NCBI RefSeq assembly: GCF_003586305.1
Contig: NZ_QXJI01000001.1
Span: 310,001 to 374,000, forward strand
Source: Cognatilysobacter tabacisoli
Lineage (GTDB): Bacteria > Pseudomonadota > Gammaproteobacteria > Xanthomonadales > Xanthomonadaceae
Length of the DNA stretch: 64,000 bases
Direction: 5' to 3'
Both the position numbers and the translations under genes were made by a program. Under the pieces are notes generated by a model. That model was not told the DNA's origin, made no database searches, and was given only the letters and a program-made list of their open reading frames with translations. Each line of letters starts with the position of its first letter. The first letter of the stretch is position 1. Shown piece after piece: positions 36,294 to 45,337 of the stretch.

Positions 36294-37175
36294 CTACGGC
36301 GTCCGCTCGAGGACCAGCAGCGGGTCGATGCGGACGTCGAACCAGTTCATCCCCCAATGCAGGTGCGGCCCGGTCGCCCGCCCGGTGGCGCCGACCGCGC
36401 CGATCACCTGGCCCTGCTCGACGCGATCGCCGACCGCGACGTCTAGCCGCGACAGGTGCAGGAAGTTCGAGCTGACGCCGTGGCCGTGGTCGAGCAGCAC
36501 GGTGCCGCCGGTCAGGTACAGGTCGGGCGCAGCGAACGTGACCGCGCCCGCGGCGGGCGCGCGCACCGGCGTGCCGCCGGGCGCGGCGATGTCCATGCCC
36601 GAGTGGGCCGCCCCGGGCTCGCCGTTGTAGACGCGCTGGTTGCCGAAGCGTCCGCTGACGCGGCCCTCCACGGGCCACGCGAACGGCTGGGCGAAATCGG
36701 TGCGGGCGTCGTCGCGCTCGCGCGCCGCCGTCACCAGCGCCTGCTCGCGGCGGATGCGCTCGGCGATCGCCGGCGGTGGCTTGACCGTCGCCGGCGGCAC
36801 GCCGCGCACCTGTTCGACCGGCCAGTCGCGCGGCGTTACGGCGATGCCGTGCCGCTGGGTCGCGCCGTCGGGCAGCCGCACATCGACCTGGAGCGGCCCG
36901 CGCTCGTCGCGACCGACACCGAATACCGCCGTCCCATAGCCGGTGACGCGCAGCGCCCGTTGTCCGACGCTCACCGTGCTGCCCGGCGGCACCTTGCCGA
37001 CCACCAGCGCGCCCTGCGGCACAGACGTTGGAAAGACAACGCGGCTGTCGACGGCGGCCGGCGCGCCGGCTGCCGCGGCGTCGGGCGCGGCCGGCGTCGC
37101 ACCGAGCGGCCGCACCGCCTGGCCCGCGCACGCCGCCAGCAGCAGCGCCGCGCCCAGTGCCGCCAGCGGCCTCAT
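36294..37175 (-). CDS. M23-family (LytM) peptidase lipoprotein
   Basis: The 293-residue protein has a lipoprotein signal ending LLLAAC. An N-terminal beta-rich region with a bacterial-type cap (PQGALVVGKVPPGSTVSVG) follows, then an M23 domain. The zinc ligands of the family appear in HSGMDIAAPGGTPVRAP (H and D), and in HLSRLDV and GPHLHWGMNWF (HxH). It probably cleaves or remodels peptidoglycan. The ATG overlaps the pyrC stop by 4 nt. Its final codons are the source of the tandem repeat lying directly downstream. Confidence 0.9.
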   Translation of the reverse strand: MRPLAALGAALLLAACAGQAVRPLGATPAAPDAAAAGAPAAVDSRVVFPTSVPQGALVVGKVPPGSTVSVGQRALRVTGYGTAVFGVGRDERGPLQVDVRLPDGATQRHGIAVTPRDWPVEQVRGVPPATVKPPPAIAERIRREQALVTAARERDDARTDFAQPFAWPVEGRVSGRFGNQRVYNGEPGAAHSGMDIAAPGGTPVRAPAAGAVTFAAPDLYLTGGTVLLDHGHGVSSNFLHLSRLDVAVGDRVEQGQVIGAVGATGRATGPHLHWGMNWFDVRIDPLLVLERTP

Positions 37176-38530
37176 CGATCGAAGGCCAGCCGCTGCCCGT
37201 TCGGCGTGCCGACCAGCTGGCTCCCGTCCCAGGCCAGCGCGCCATTGACCCACACCGCGCCGATGCGCGCGTGGAACGTCATGCCCTCGAAGGGCGACCA
37301 GCCGCACTTCGACAGCACGTCCTCGCGCCGCACGGTGGTCGGCGTGTCGTCGACCAGCACCAGGTCGGCGGCATGGCCTTCGCGCAGGAACCCGCGGCCG
37401 GCGACGTCGAACAGCTGCGCCGGCGCATGCGCGAACTTCTGCACCACCTGCGCGGTGGTGAGCTTGCCCTCGTGGACCAGCTCCAGCGACGCCAGCAGCG
37501 CGTATTGCACCAGCGGCAGTCCGCTCGGCGCGCCGGTGTACGGCCGACCCTTTTCCTCGAGCGTGTGCGGCGCGTGGTCGGTGGCAAGCACATCGATCAC
37601 GTCGTCGGCCAGGGCGGCGACCAGCGCTTCGCGGTCGCCCGCGTCCTTGATCGCCGGGTTGCACTTGATCAGGTGGCCCAGGCGCGCGTAGTCGGCCCGG
37701 TCGAAGCGCAGGAAGTGCACGCAGGTCTCGGCGGTGATGCGCTTGCGCGAGCCGTCGGCGCGCACCAGCGGGCCGGGCTCGAACAGCGCGAGCTCGTCTG
37801 CGGTGCTGATGTGCAGCACGTGCAGGCGGGTGCCGTGCTGGCGCGCCAGCCCGATCGCCAGCCGGGTCGACTTGATGCAGGCCTCGCGCGAGCGGATGTC
37901 CGGGTGGCACTCGGCCGGGATGTCGTCGCCGTAGCGGGCCTTGTAGTCGGCCAGCAGCGCGTCGATCGTCGGCGTGTCCTCGCAGTGGGTGATGATCGGC
38001 GTCGGCGCGTCGCGGAAGATCGCGTCGAGCGTGTCCGGGTTGTCGACCAGCATGTTGCCGGTCGACGCGCCCATGAAGACCTTCAGGCCCGGCGTCGCCC
38101 GCGGGTCGATCGCGCGGATCGCCTCGAGGTTGTCGTTGCTGGCGCCCATGTAGAAGCCGTAGTTGCCCCACGCGCGGCCGGCCGCGCGGCGGTACTTGTC
38201 CTCCAGCGCGGCGGCGTCGAGGGTCGGCGGGTTGGTGTTGGGCATGTCCATGAAGCTGGTCAGCCCGCCGGCGACGGCCGCGGCCGACTCGGTCGCGATG
38301 TCGGCCTTGTACTCCATGCCCGGCTCGCGGAAGTGCACCTGGTCGTCGATCATGCCGGGCAGCAGGCGCCGGCCCGCCGCGTCGACGACGGTCTCGCCGG
38401 CGCGCGCCGACAGGCCGCTGCCGATCTCGACGATCAGGCCGTCGGCGATGCGCAGGTCGCCGTCGAATTCGCGCCCCTCGTTGACGAGGCGGGCGTTGAC
38501 GATCAGCGTCGGAGGCGGGGTCGTGGTCAT
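37172..38530 (-). CDS. pyrC: Dihydroorotase
   Basis: The 452-residue amidohydrolase is a long-form dihydroorotase, catalysing ring closure of carbamoyl-aspartate in pyrimidine synthesis. The metal motif is [23 protein letters not shown] probably holds the bridging (carboxylated) Lys region. HCEDTPT and HVLHIST supply further His ligands, and [15 protein letters not shown] holds the catalytic Asp. It is coupled by 4-nt overlaps to yidD upstream and the M23 gene downstream. pyrD is about 23 kb away in the window. Confidence 0.92.
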   Translation of the reverse strand: MTTTPPPTLIVNARLVNEGREFDGDLRIADGLIVEIGSGLSARAGETVVDAAGRRLLPGMIDDQVHFREPGMEYKADIATESAAAVAGGLTSFMDMPNTNPPTLDAAALEDKYRRAAGRAWGNYGFYMGASNDNLEAIRAIDPRATPGLKVFMGASTGNMLVDNPDTLDAIFRDAPTPIITHCEDTPTIDALLADYKARYGDDIPAECHPDIRSREACIKSTRLAIGLARQHGTRLHVLHISTADELALFEPGPLVRADGSRKRITAETCVHFLRFDRADYARLGHLIKCNPAIKDAGDREALVAALADDVIDVLATDHAPHTLEEKGRPYTGAPSGLPLVQYALLASLELVHEGKLTTAQVVQKFAHAPAQLFDVAGRGFLREGHAADLVLVDDTPTTVRREDVLSKCGWSPFEGMTFHARIGAVWVNGALAWDGSQLVGTPNGQRLAFDR

Positions 38531-38763
38531 CGGGCGGTTCCGTTCGGGGGATCGGGCACGGGATCGTGCCCGCCGGGGTGGAGAGGATGGCAGCGGGCGA
38601 TGCGGCGCAGTGCGAGCCAGCCGCCGCGCAGCGCGCCGAAGCGGGCGATCGCCTGCATCGCGTATTCGGAACAGGTCGGGTGGAACCGGCAGCGCGGGCC
38701 GAGCAGGGGGCTGATCCAGCGCTTGTAGAGGCGGAGCGCGGCGATGAGCAGTCGGTCGATCAC
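38527..38763 (-). CDS. yidD: Membrane protein insertion efficiency factor YidD
   Basis: The 78-residue protein matches YidD, with [40 protein letters not shown] and [17 protein letters not shown]. YidD is a small membrane-associated protein that aids YidC-dependent insertion. The GTG at 38763 is the only plausible start. In many bacteria yidD sits between rnpA and yidC; here it is coupled to pyrC by ATGA overlap. Confidence 0.93.
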   Translation of the reverse strand: MIDRLLIAALRLYKRWISPLLGPRCRFHPTCSEYAMQAIARFGALRGGWLALRRIARCHPLHPGGHDPVPDPPNGTAR

Positions 38764-38950
38764 GGTACCTTCATGTGCGCGCAGCACCCTGTGCACCGGG
38801 ACGCGTTGTGGATGCCGACCGGTGCCGTGATTCGGACGCCGGGGCGTCGCTCCAAGGTGGCCGCGACACGCCGTTCGGACTCGCAAGTGCTTGATTCCGG
38901 GACGCGATGTGGCTGCTGCGAAGGCCTTGCGGGGCTTCGTCGTGGTGCGG

Positions 38951-38979
38951 TTGCCGCAGGTGTCGGCGCAGGGTATAAC
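38951..38979 (+). promoter_or_regulatory. Promoter of the dksA-like gene
   Basis: TTGCCG (38951-38956) and TATAAC (38974-38979) are spaced by 17 bp. Transcription would start about 18-40 nt before the start codon. The rest of the 240-bp gap back to yidD shows nothing else convincing. Confidence 0.6.
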
Positions 38980-39003
38980 AGCGCGCTTTCCCGTCACAAG
39001 GGA

Positions 39004-40074
39004 ATGAAAAAGGACAAGCCGCTCGTGGCAGTGAAGAAACCCGCGAAGAAGGTCGCCAAGGCGGCCAAGAAAGCCGCCAAGCCTGCTGCAAAGAAGGCTG
39101 TCGCGAAGAAGCCCGTGGCCAAGAAGGCTGCGGTGAAGAAGCCGGCGGCCAAGCCGGCGCCGAAGAAGTCGACGGCGAAGCCGACACCTGCGAAGAAGGC
39201 CCCGGCAAAGAAGGCCGCCGTCGCGAAGAAGCCCGTTGCAAAGAAGCCGGCCCCGACCAAGGCCGCCGCCAAGAAGGTCGTCGCCAAGAAGGTCGTCGCC
39301 AAGAAGCCTGCGCCGAAGCCGGCGCCGGCGAAGAAGCCCGTCGTCGCCAAGGCGCCGGCCGTGCCGGCGAAGAAGCCTGCGGCGGCTCCGGCGGCCAAGC
39401 CCGCGCCCGCCCCGGCGCCGGCCAAGCCGAGCATCGCCAAGAAGCCCGCTCCGCGCCCGGCGACCAAGACCGCACCGGTCGCACCGCAGACTCCCCCATC
39501 CGCTGCGCGCCCCGGCGCCGCACCCCCTGCCGCCAAGCCGGCGACGCCGACCGCACCTCGCCCGACCGGCAAGGTCGCGGTGGCCGTCGCAGCCAAGCCG
39601 CAGGCCCCCGCGCCGAAAGGCAAGGTGAAAGTCGTGCCGTACAAGACCGAAGCGGGCTCCGGCCGCCCGATCGTGCCCCAGGGTTACCGTCCGTCGCCGG
39701 AAGAGGAGTACATGAGCCCGCTGCAGCTCGAGTACTTCCGGCAGCGCCTGCTGAGCTGGCGCGCCGACCTGGTCGAAGAGTCGAAGCAGACCATCGAGAA
39801 CCTCAAGGACGAAGTGCGCGACGTCGGCGACGAGGCCGAGCGCGCGACCCGCGAGACCGAGAACTCGCTCGAGCTGCGCACCCGCGACCGCTACCGCAAG
39901 CTGATCAGCAAGATCGACAGCACGCTGAAGCGCGTGGACTCGGGCGATTACGGGTACTGCGTCGATACCGGCGAGGAGATCGGGCTGGAACGCCTGGAGG
40001 CGCGCCTGACCGCCGAGCGCACGATCGATGCGCAGGAGCGCTGGGAGCACCTGCAGAAGCAGATGGGCGACTAG
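39004..40074 (+). CDS. dksA: DksA-family RNA polymerase-binding protein with long histone-H1-like N-terminal tail
   Basis: DksA proteins bind the secondary channel of RNA polymerase and, with ppGpp, tune rRNA and amino-acid promoters. Residues about 230-356 are the DksA domain: a coiled coil with the tip motif DVGDEA (Asp273, Asp276, Ala278) and a C-terminal helix. Residues 1-215 are a Lys/Ala/Pro tail of KKPAAKK-type repeats, like histone H1. The four-Cys zinc finger is lost: the ligand positions read Cys319, Thr322, Thr340, Ala343. ATG 39004 has its purine run directly adjacent; GTG 39025 (MAVKKPAKK) has AAAAAGGA ten bases upstream and may be the true start. Confidence 0.9.
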   Translation: MKKDKPLVAVKKPAKKVAKAAKKAAKPAAKKAVAKKPVAKKAAVKKPAAKPAPKKSTAKPTPAKKAPAKKAAVAKKPVAKKPAPTKAAAKKVVAKKVVAKKPAPKPAPAKKPVVAKAPAVPAKKPAAAPAAKPAPAPAPAKPSIAKKPAPRPATKTAPVAPQTPPSAARPGAAPPAAKPATPTAPRPTGKVAVAVAAKPQAPAPKGKVKVVPYKTEAGSGRPIVPQGYRPSPEEEYMSPLQLEYFRQRLLSWRADLVEESKQTIENLKDEVRDVGDEAERATRETENSLELRTRDRYRKLISKIDSTLKRVDSGDYGYCVDTGEEIGLERLEARLTAERTIDAQERWEHLQKQMGD

Positions 40075-40096
40075 CCCGCCGCCGAAGCAGAGCCAA

Positions 40097-40130
40097 CGAA
40101 AAGCCCCGCATGCGCGGGGCTTTTCGCTTT
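40097..40130 (+). terminator. Intrinsic terminator after dksA
   Basis: A 13-bp perfect stem CGAAAAGCCCCGC/GCGGGGCTTTTCG with loop ATGC is followed by CTTT. It is symmetric and can also end transcripts of the convergent MFS gene. Confidence 0.9.
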
Positions 40131-40292
40131 CAGGCCGACCGTCGGCGGCGCGGTGCCAGTGCAGCCGACGGATCGTCGTCGGGCGCCATCGGCCTGGAAG
40201 GCGGTGTGGGGGCGCTGGGCGGTTGCGCCGGCGTGCCACCCCCGCAGTCTGCCATGCGGCCAAGCGCGAGCGCGTTCGTGCGATGCCTCGGG

Positions 40293-41552
40293 TCAGTGCA
40301 GGTCGGCGAGATCGAGCCGTCTGAGCTTCGGAGCAAGCTTGGCCGTCGCAGCGACCACGCCAAGGGTCATGCAGCCGCCGAACACCACCGACGGCACCAG
40401 CCCCATCAGCCGCGCCGCGACGCCGGACTCGAACGCGCCGAGTTCGTTCGACGAGCCGATGAAGATCCCATTGATCGACGACACGCGGCCGCGCAGGTGG
40501 TCGGGCGTGGCCAGCTGCAGGATCGTCGAGCGCAGCACCACCGACACGCCGTCGCACATGCCCGACAGCATCAGCATCGCCGCCGACAGCCAGAACGAGC
40601 GCGACAGCGCGAAGCCGATGATGCACAGCCCGAACCCGGCCACGGCCAGCAGCAGGATCCGCCCGGCGTGCTTCTGCAGCGGCCGTCGCGCCAGCCACAG
40701 GCCCACGAGGACCGCGCCGGCCGCCGGCGCCGCGCGCAGCACGCCGAGCGCCTCCGGGCCGTAGTGCAGGACCTCGGCGATGAAGGCCGGCAGCAGGGCG
40801 ACCGCGCCGCCAAACAGCACCGAGAACATGTCCAGCGCCTGCGCGCCGAGCACGATCTGGTGGTTGAACACGAAGCGCAGCCCCTCACCGATGCTCTTGA
40901 ACACCGGTGCGCGTTCGGGCGGCGGAGGCGGCTCGGTGACGCGAAGGCTCACCACGGCGATCGCGGCCGCCAGCGCGAAACCGGCAGCCACCAGGTAGGC
41001 CATGGTCTTGCCGCCGAACGCGATCAGCAGGCCGCCCATCGCCGGGCCGATGACGAGGCCGGCCTGCATGACGACGCTGCCCACGCCAGCGCCGCGGGCG
41101 AACTGCTCGCGCTGCAGCACGCGCGCGAACAGCGCGTTGTAGACCGGGCCGAGGAACGCGCGCACGACGCCGTTGAGGGCGATCGCGACGTACAGCATCC
41201 CGGTCTTCCAGCCGCCGATCGCCGCGGGCACCACCCCGGCGGCGATGCCGGCCAGCAGCAGCGTCGACAGCAGCAGCCCGAGGCACGCGAACATGCCGAG
41301 CTTGCGTCGCCGCAGGTGGTCGACGGCGTACCCGGCGAACAGCGCGAAGCAGAAGTACGGGATGACCTCGGCCAGGCCGATCAGGCCCAGCGCCAGCGCG
41401 TCGCGGGTCAGCTCGTAGACGTGCCAGCCGACCGTCACCGCGACGATCTGGTACGACAGCATCGCCAGCAGCCGGTAGCCGAGCAGGCCGGTGAAGCCGC
41501 GGTTCCGCAGCAGCGCCGCGACGCCGGGGGCGGCGGGCGCCGGGATGCTCAC
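40293..41552 (-). CDS. Major facilitator superfamily exporter
   Basis: The 419-residue protein has about twelve transmembrane helices. It resembles the EntS/MFS-3 exporter group: [20 protein letters not shown], then [24 protein letters not shown], the loop 2-3 motif. The second half includes [31 protein letters not shown], typical of that group. The substrate is unknown. The GTG start overlaps the sufE stop as GTGA and gives normal length. Confidence 0.87.
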   Translation of the reverse strand: MSIPAPAAPGVAALLRNRGFTGLLGYRLLAMLSYQIVAVTVGWHVYELTRDALALGLIGLAEVIPYFCFALFAGYAVDHLRRRKLGMFACLGLLLSTLLLAGIAAGVVPAAIGGWKTGMLYVAIALNGVVRAFLGPVYNALFARVLQREQFARGAGVGSVVMQAGLVIGPAMGGLLIAFGGKTMAYLVAAGFALAAAIAVVSLRVTEPPPPPERAPVFKSIGEGLRFVFNHQIVLGAQALDMFSVLFGGAVALLPAFIAEVLHYGPEALGVLRAAPAAGAVLVGLWLARRPLQKHAGRILLLAVAGFGLCIIGFALSRSFWLSAAMLMLSGMCDGVSVVLRSTILQLATPDHLRGRVSSINGIFIGSSNELGAFESGVAARLMGLVPSVVFGGCMTLGVVAATAKLAPKLRRLDLADLH

Positions 41553-41989
41553 GGCGCGAGCGCGCGCGCCCGGTCGCGGATGAAGCCCAGCAGCGCGGTC
41601 AGGCCGTTGGAGCGGGTCGGGGACAGGTGCTTGGCCAGGCCGATGTCGGCGATGTAGTCGGCCTCGGTGCTGGCGATTTCGGCGGCGCTGCGGCCGGAAT
41701 AGACGCGCAGCGCGAGGTAGATCAGGCCCGAGACGATCGCCGAGTCGCTGATGGCATGGAAGTCGAGGCGATCGGCATCGCCGTCGGCGACGATCCACAC
41801 CATCGACTGGCAGCCGTGCAGGCGGTTGGCCTCGGTCTTCCACTCCTCGGGGAAGGCGGGCAGCTTGCGGCCGAGGTCGATCAGGTACTGGTAGCGCTCG
41901 GCCCAGTCGCTGAAGAACGCGAATTCCTCGCGGATCGCGGACTGTGCGTCGGCGATGGTCGGTTCGAGCGGGAAGAGGGGGGCGGTCAC
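41549..41989 (-). CDS. sufE: Cysteine desulfuration protein SufE
   Basis: SufE accepts sulfur from SufS for iron-sulfur cluster assembly. The 146-residue protein shows WAERYQYLIDLGRKLPAFPE and RLHGCQSMVWI with the acceptor Cys. FHAISDSAIVSGLIYLALRVYSG and LSPTRSNG follow. GTG 41989 (MTAPLFPLEP) fits the family length. GTG 42019, overlapping the cysS stop, would add ten residues. It lies between cysS and an MFS gene, away from any suf operon in this window. Confidence 0.93.
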   Translation of the reverse strand: MTAPLFPLEPTIADAQSAIREEFAFFSDWAERYQYLIDLGRKLPAFPEEWKTEANRLHGCQSMVWIVADGDADRLDFHAISDSAIVSGLIYLALRVYSGRSAAEIASTEADYIADIGLAKHLSPTRSNGLTALLGFIRDRARALAP

Positions 41990-42011
41990 GTCGTTCGATT
42001 CGTCGATGGGG

Positions 42012-43391
42012 TCAGGCACGGCGCCAGCGCACGCCCTGCGCGGTGTCCTCGAGCAGCACGCCTTCGCCGGCCAGCTCGTCGCGGATCGCGTCGGCGCGGG
42101 CGAAGTCGCGCGACTGCTTCGCCGCATTGCGCTCGTCGACCAGCGCCTGGATGCGCGCGTCGTCGCCGTCGCCACTGCCGCGGGCGAACCACGCCGCCGG
42201 GTCCTGCTGCAGCAGCCCGAGCGCGAAGCCGGCGCCGAGCAGCTCGCCGCGCAGCCGGGTGCGCTCTTCGGCGGTTCCGGCCTTGCGCGCCTCCCCGGCG
42301 ATGCGCGACAGCTCGGCCAGCGCCTGCGGGGTGTTGAGGTCGTCGTCGAGCGCGGCTTCGATGCTGGCCGGGATCGTCGGCTCGCCGTCGCCGTCGCCGT
42401 CGACGGCGCCAAGGTCGCGCAGCGTGCCGTACAGCCGGTCGAGCGTGCGCACGCTCTGCTCGATCAGCGCGTCGGACCAGTCCAGCGGCTGGCGGTAGTG
42501 GGCCGACAGCAGCGCGTAGCGCAGCGCTTCGGCCGGGTGGACCTGCAGCAGGTCGTGGACCTTCTCGATGTTGCCCAGCGACTTGGACATCTTCGCGCCG
42601 GAGAAGGTCAGCATGCCGTTGTGCAGCCAGAACCGCGCAAACGGCGCGCCGCCGTGCGCGCACTCGCTCTGTGCGATCTCGTTCTCGTGGTGCGGGAACT
42701 GCAGGTCGACGCCGCCGGCATGGATGTCGATGGTCTCGCCCAGGTGCGCGGCGGCCATCGCCGAGCACTCGATGTGCCAGCCCGGCCGGCCGCGGCCCCA
42801 CGGCGAGTCCCAGCCGGGCAGGTCGTCGGTCGACGGCTTCCACAGCACGAAGTCGCCGGGGTCGCGCTTGTACGGTGCGACTTCGACCCGGGCTCCGGCG
42901 AGCATCTCGTCGGCGTCGCGGCGCGAGAGCTTGCCGTAACCGCCGAAGCTGGCGACCGAGAACAGCACGTGGCCGTCGGCGGCGTAGGCGTGGCCCGACG
43001 CGATCAGCCGTTCGATCATCGCGACGATGTGCGGAATGTGGCCGGTCGCTTCCGGCTCGATGTCCGGCGGCTTGACCCCGAGCGCGCCCATGTCCTCGCG
43101 GTAGATCGCGGCGAAGCGGTCGGTGATCGTGGAGATCGGCACGCCCTGTTCGCGCGCGGCCGCATTGATCTTGTCGTCGACGTCGGTGATGTTGCGCGCG
43201 TAGTCGAGCCGGCCGAAGCGGCGCCGCAGCAGGTCGGCGAGCACGCCGAACACGACCGGGCCCCGGGCGTTGCCGATGTGGGCGTAGTTGTAGACGGTCG
43301 GCCCGCACACGTACATCGTGGTGCGGCCGGGGTCTTGCGGCGCGAACGGCTCGGCCCGTCGCGTCAGGCTGTTGTAGAGGTGCAGGGCCAT
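42012..43391 (-). CDS. cysS: Cysteinyl-tRNA synthetase
   Basis: The 459-residue class I synthetase has the zinc/HIGH region [33 protein letters not shown] and the zinc His in [12 protein letters not shown]. The KMSKS loop is [11 protein letters not shown]. The C-terminal DALR-like domain is present. A TAGAAT -10 lies 26-31 bp upstream. sufE follows with 22 bp between the cysS stop and its start. Confidence 0.97.
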   Translation of the reverse strand: MALHLYNSLTRRAEPFAPQDPGRTTMYVCGPTVYNYAHIGNARGPVVFGVLADLLRRRFGRLDYARNITDVDDKINAAAREQGVPISTITDRFAAIYREDMGALGVKPPDIEPEATGHIPHIVAMIERLIASGHAYAADGHVLFSVASFGGYGKLSRRDADEMLAGARVEVAPYKRDPGDFVLWKPSTDDLPGWDSPWGRGRPGWHIECSAMAAAHLGETIDIHAGGVDLQFPHHENEIAQSECAHGGAPFARFWLHNGMLTFSGAKMSKSLGNIEKVHDLLQVHPAEALRYALLSAHYRQPLDWSDALIEQSVRTLDRLYGTLRDLGAVDGDGDGEPTIPASIEAALDDDLNTPQALAELSRIAGEARKAGTAEERTRLRGELLGAGFALGLLQQDPAAWFARGSGDGDDARIQALVDERNAAKQSRDFARADAIRDELAGEGVLLEDTAQGVRWRRA

Positions 43392-43416
43392 GGGGGAGGT
43401 CGCGTGGAGTCCGGTC

Positions 43417-43422
43417 ATTCTA
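43417..43422 (-). promoter_or_regulatory. Candidate -10 box of cysS (TAGAAT)
   Basis: On the reverse strand CGCTAGAATGACC lies 26 bp before the cysS ATG. The -35 region is G+C-rich and not recognisable. Confidence 0.45.
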
Positions 43423-43459
43423 GCGGTCGGGGCCGACGCGGCGCGGGTCGCGCGCCGGC

Positions 43460-43465
43460 TATAAC
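43460..43465 (+). promoter_or_regulatory. Candidate -10 box (TATAAC) for the secreted protein gene
   Basis: GGCTATAACAGG lies 43 bp before the ATG at 43509, on the plus strand, divergent from the cysS box. Confidence 0.4.
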
Positions 43466-43508
43466 AGGGGTTCAGGCCTCGGCGCCGCCCGCCACTTACA
43501 CTTACGCC

Positions 43509-43997
43509 ATGCGTTCCTTCCTGCGCGCGGCTGCCCGCGCCCTCCCGACCCGGCGTGTGCCCGCCCTGATCGCCGTGCTGGCGCTGTCGGCCCCCGCCGC
43601 GTGGGCGCAGAACACGGTCATCCAGCAGGAGAACGTCCGCTACGACTACGCGCAGGTGCTGCGGGTGACCCCGGTCTACCAGACCCTGCGGGCGACGCGG
43701 CTCGAGCAGCAGTGCGAAAGCACGACGACGACTGCGCCGGCGAAGGACTCGCGCCTGTCGCGCGTGGTCGGGGCGGTGAAGGGGGCGCTGGGGCGTGACG
43801 ACGAGGCGCCGCCTGCCGCCACGGTGGATTGCCGGCCGGTGCAGGTCGAGCGGGAGTTCCGCCGCCCGATCGCCTACGACGTCGACTACGTGTACCGCGG
43901 CGCCAAGTTCCGTTCGCGCCTGCCGGACGACCCCGGCAACCGCCTGCGCATCCGCATCGCGGTGTCGCCGGTCGTGGCCGATCCGCGCTCGCGCTGA
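43509..43997 (+). CDS. Secreted hypothetical protein
   Basis: The 162-residue product has an N-terminal signal peptide with likely cleavage after AWA. The mature part has a pattern seen in outer-membrane glycine-zipper or UmoD-like proteins: an early [15 protein letters not shown] and a late [21 protein letters not shown]. Two Cys residues (in EQQCES and VDCRPV) could form a disulfide. No glycine zipper is present. I do not recognise a named family. It is preceded by a TATAAC box and followed by the arginine-operon leader region. Confidence 0.75.
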   Translation: MRSFLRAAARALPTRRVPALIAVLALSAPAAWAQNTVIQQENVRYDYAQVLRVTPVYQTLRATRLEQQCESTTTTAPAKDSRLSRVVGAVKGALGRDDEAPPAATVDCRPVQVEREFRRPIAYDVDYVYRGAKFRSRLPDDPGNRLRIRIAVSPVVADPRSR

Positions 43998-44084
43998 GCC
44001 CGCCGGCCTTGCACCGTCGCCCCCTGCGTGCGAGCATGCGCGCCTCCATGAACGCCCGTCACGCCGACGCCGATATCCTGACCT

Positions 44085-44220
44085 CCGCCTACATGGCGGC
44101 GGGCATGACCTCGCGCGCGCGCCGACCGTACCCCCGACAACTGGCTGGGTAGGCGGCACCACCGCCGTTCGTGCGCTGTAACGACACACGAAAAGCCCAG
44201 CCTCCGCGCTGGGCTTTTGC
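44085..44220 (+). promoter_or_regulatory. Candidate transcription attenuator of the arginine operon
   Basis: Three mutually exclusive pairings can be read. Segment 1 CCGCCTAC (44085-44092) is a perfect complement of GTAGGCGG (44149-44156). GGCTGGG (44143-44149) pairs with CCCAGCC (44196-44202) as an antiterminator. AAAAGCCCAGC (44191-44201) pairs with GCTGGGCTTTT (44208-44218) as terminator. The short frame between segments 1 and 2 has four Arg codons, two of them CGA. Its last codons and stop lie inside segment 2. Ribosome stalling at Arg codons would free segment 2 for the antiterminator; completing the peptide would cover it and allow termination. This is the layout of his/trp-type leaders. 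Regulation by arginine is inferred. Confidence 0.6.
44105..44152 (+). CDS. Putative arginine leader peptide
   Basis: The 15-codon frame reads [15 protein letters not shown]. It contains Arg at codons 4, 6, 7 and 11 (CGC, CGC, CGA, CGA). The stop lies 38 bp before the terminator stem and 101 bp before argF'. In-frame ATGs at 44093, 44048 and 44036 are alternatives giving up to 38 codons. None has a strong Shine-Dalgarno sequence; GGCGGCGGG precedes 44105. Arg-rich short frames arise by chance in such G+C-rich DNA, so the peptide itself rests on its position within the attenuator. Confidence 0.45.
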   Translation: MTSRARRPYPRQLAG

Positions 44221-44223
44221 GTT
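44191..44223 (+). terminator. Intrinsic terminator upstream of argF'
   Basis: An 11-bp stem AAAAGCCCAGC/GCTGGGCTTTT with a six-base loop (CTCCGC) is followed by GCGTTT. It lies about 31 bp before the argF' start and 194 bp after the preceding gene. It may simply end that gene, but its 5' arm is also complementary to the leader-peptide end. Confidence 0.8.
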
Positions 44224-44253
44224 TCCGGGCCCGGCAGTTCCCCTCCCCGAGCC

Positions 44254-45288
44254 ATGGACACCGCGATGCAGCCCTCCGCCCCCCGGCACTTCCTCAACAC
44301 CCAGGACTGGTCGCGCGCCGACCTCGACGCCCTGCTGAGCCAAGCGGCCGAGTTCAAGCGCAGCAAGCTTGGCGACCAGCTCAAGGGCAAGTCGATTGCG
44401 CTGGTGTTCTTCAACCCGTCGATGCGCACCCGCACCAGCTTCGAGCTCGGCGCGTTCCAGCTCGGCGGCCACGCCGTGGTGTTGCAGCCGGGCAAGGACG
44501 CGTGGCCGATCGAGTTCAACCTCGGCACGGTCATGGACGGCGACACCGAGGAGCACATCGCCGAGGTCGCGCGCGTGCTCGGCCGCTACGTCGACCTGAT
44601 CGGCGTGCGCGCGTTCCCGAAGTTCGTCGACTGGGCGACCGACCGCGAGGACATCGTGCTGAAGTCGTTCGCCAAGTACTCGCCGGTGCCGGTGATCAAC
44701 ATGGAGACGATCACCCACCCGTGCCAGGAGCTGGCGCATGCGCTCGCGCTGCAGGAGCACTTCGGCACCTCCGACCTGCGCGGCAAGAAGTACGTGCTGA
44801 CCTGGACCTACCACCCGAAGCCGTTGAACACCGCCGTCGCCAACTCGGCGCTGACGATCGCCACGCGGCTGGGCATGGACGTGACCCTGCTGTGCCCGAC
44901 GCCGGAATACGTGCTCGACCAGCGCTACATGGACTGGGCCGCGCAGAACGTCGACGAGGCCGGCGGCTCGCTGCGCGTCAGCCACGACATCGCCAGCGCC
45001 TACGCCGGCGCCGACGTGGTCTACGCCAAGAGCTGGGGCGCGCTGCCGTACTTCGGCAACTGGGGCCCGGAAAAGCCCATCCGCGACCAGTACCAGCACT
45101 TCATCGTCGACGAGGCCAAGATGGCCCTGACCAACAACGGCGTGTTCAGCCACTGCCTGCCGCTGCGCCGCAACGTCAAGGCCACCGACGCGGTGATGGA
45201 CTCGCCGCAGTGCATCGCGATCGACGAGGCCGAGAACCGCCTGCACGTGCAGAAGGCGATCATGGCCACGCTGGTCGGGCGCGCCTGA
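44254..45288 (+). CDS. argF': N-acetylornithine carbamoyltransferase
   Basis: The 344-residue protein matches the xanthomonad acetylornithine transcarbamylase, which carbamoylates N-acetylornithine to N-acetylcitrulline. The carbamoyl-phosphate loop is [30 protein letters not shown] includes the Trp and Glu characteristic of this enzyme rather than ornithine transcarbamylase. [13 protein letters not shown] and [20 protein letters not shown] complete the site; the latter Lys is the one reported as carboxylated in the Xanthomonas enzyme. ATG 44266 is an alternative start. It heads the arg-pro operon, 49 bp before argG. Confidence 0.96.
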   Translation: MDTAMQPSAPRHFLNTQDWSRADLDALLSQAAEFKRSKLGDQLKGKSIALVFFNPSMRTRTSFELGAFQLGGHAVVLQPGKDAWPIEFNLGTVMDGDTEEHIAEVARVLGRYVDLIGVRAFPKFVDWATDREDIVLKSFAKYSPVPVINMETITHPCQELAHALALQEHFGTSDLRGKKYVLTWTYHPKPLNTAVANSALTIATRLGMDVTLLCPTPEYVLDQRYMDWAAQNVDEAGGSLRVSHDIASAYAGADVVYAKSWGALPYFGNWGPEKPIRDQYQHFIVDEAKMALTNNGVFSHCLPLRRNVKATDAVMDSPQCIAIDEAENRLHVQKAIMATLVGRA

Positions 45289-45337
45289 CGCACGCGGTTA
45301 CCTCCCCCTTTCGAATCGATCCTGGACTGCCCCCACC

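Noticed and set aside
35659-36630. Open frames on both strands across the 135-bp repeat, suggesting a repeat protein.
   Set aside because: The periodic peptides simply translate the DNA repeat in several frames. The unit lengths of 134-135 bp and the 157-bp last interval are not consistently multiples of three, and no start signals are seen.
39025-39630. Apparent DNA repeats (AAGAAGCC-like) in the dksA region.
   Set aside because: They encode the KKP/AKK tail and are irregular at the DNA level. They are best treated as low-complexity protein sequence, not as a separate repeat element.
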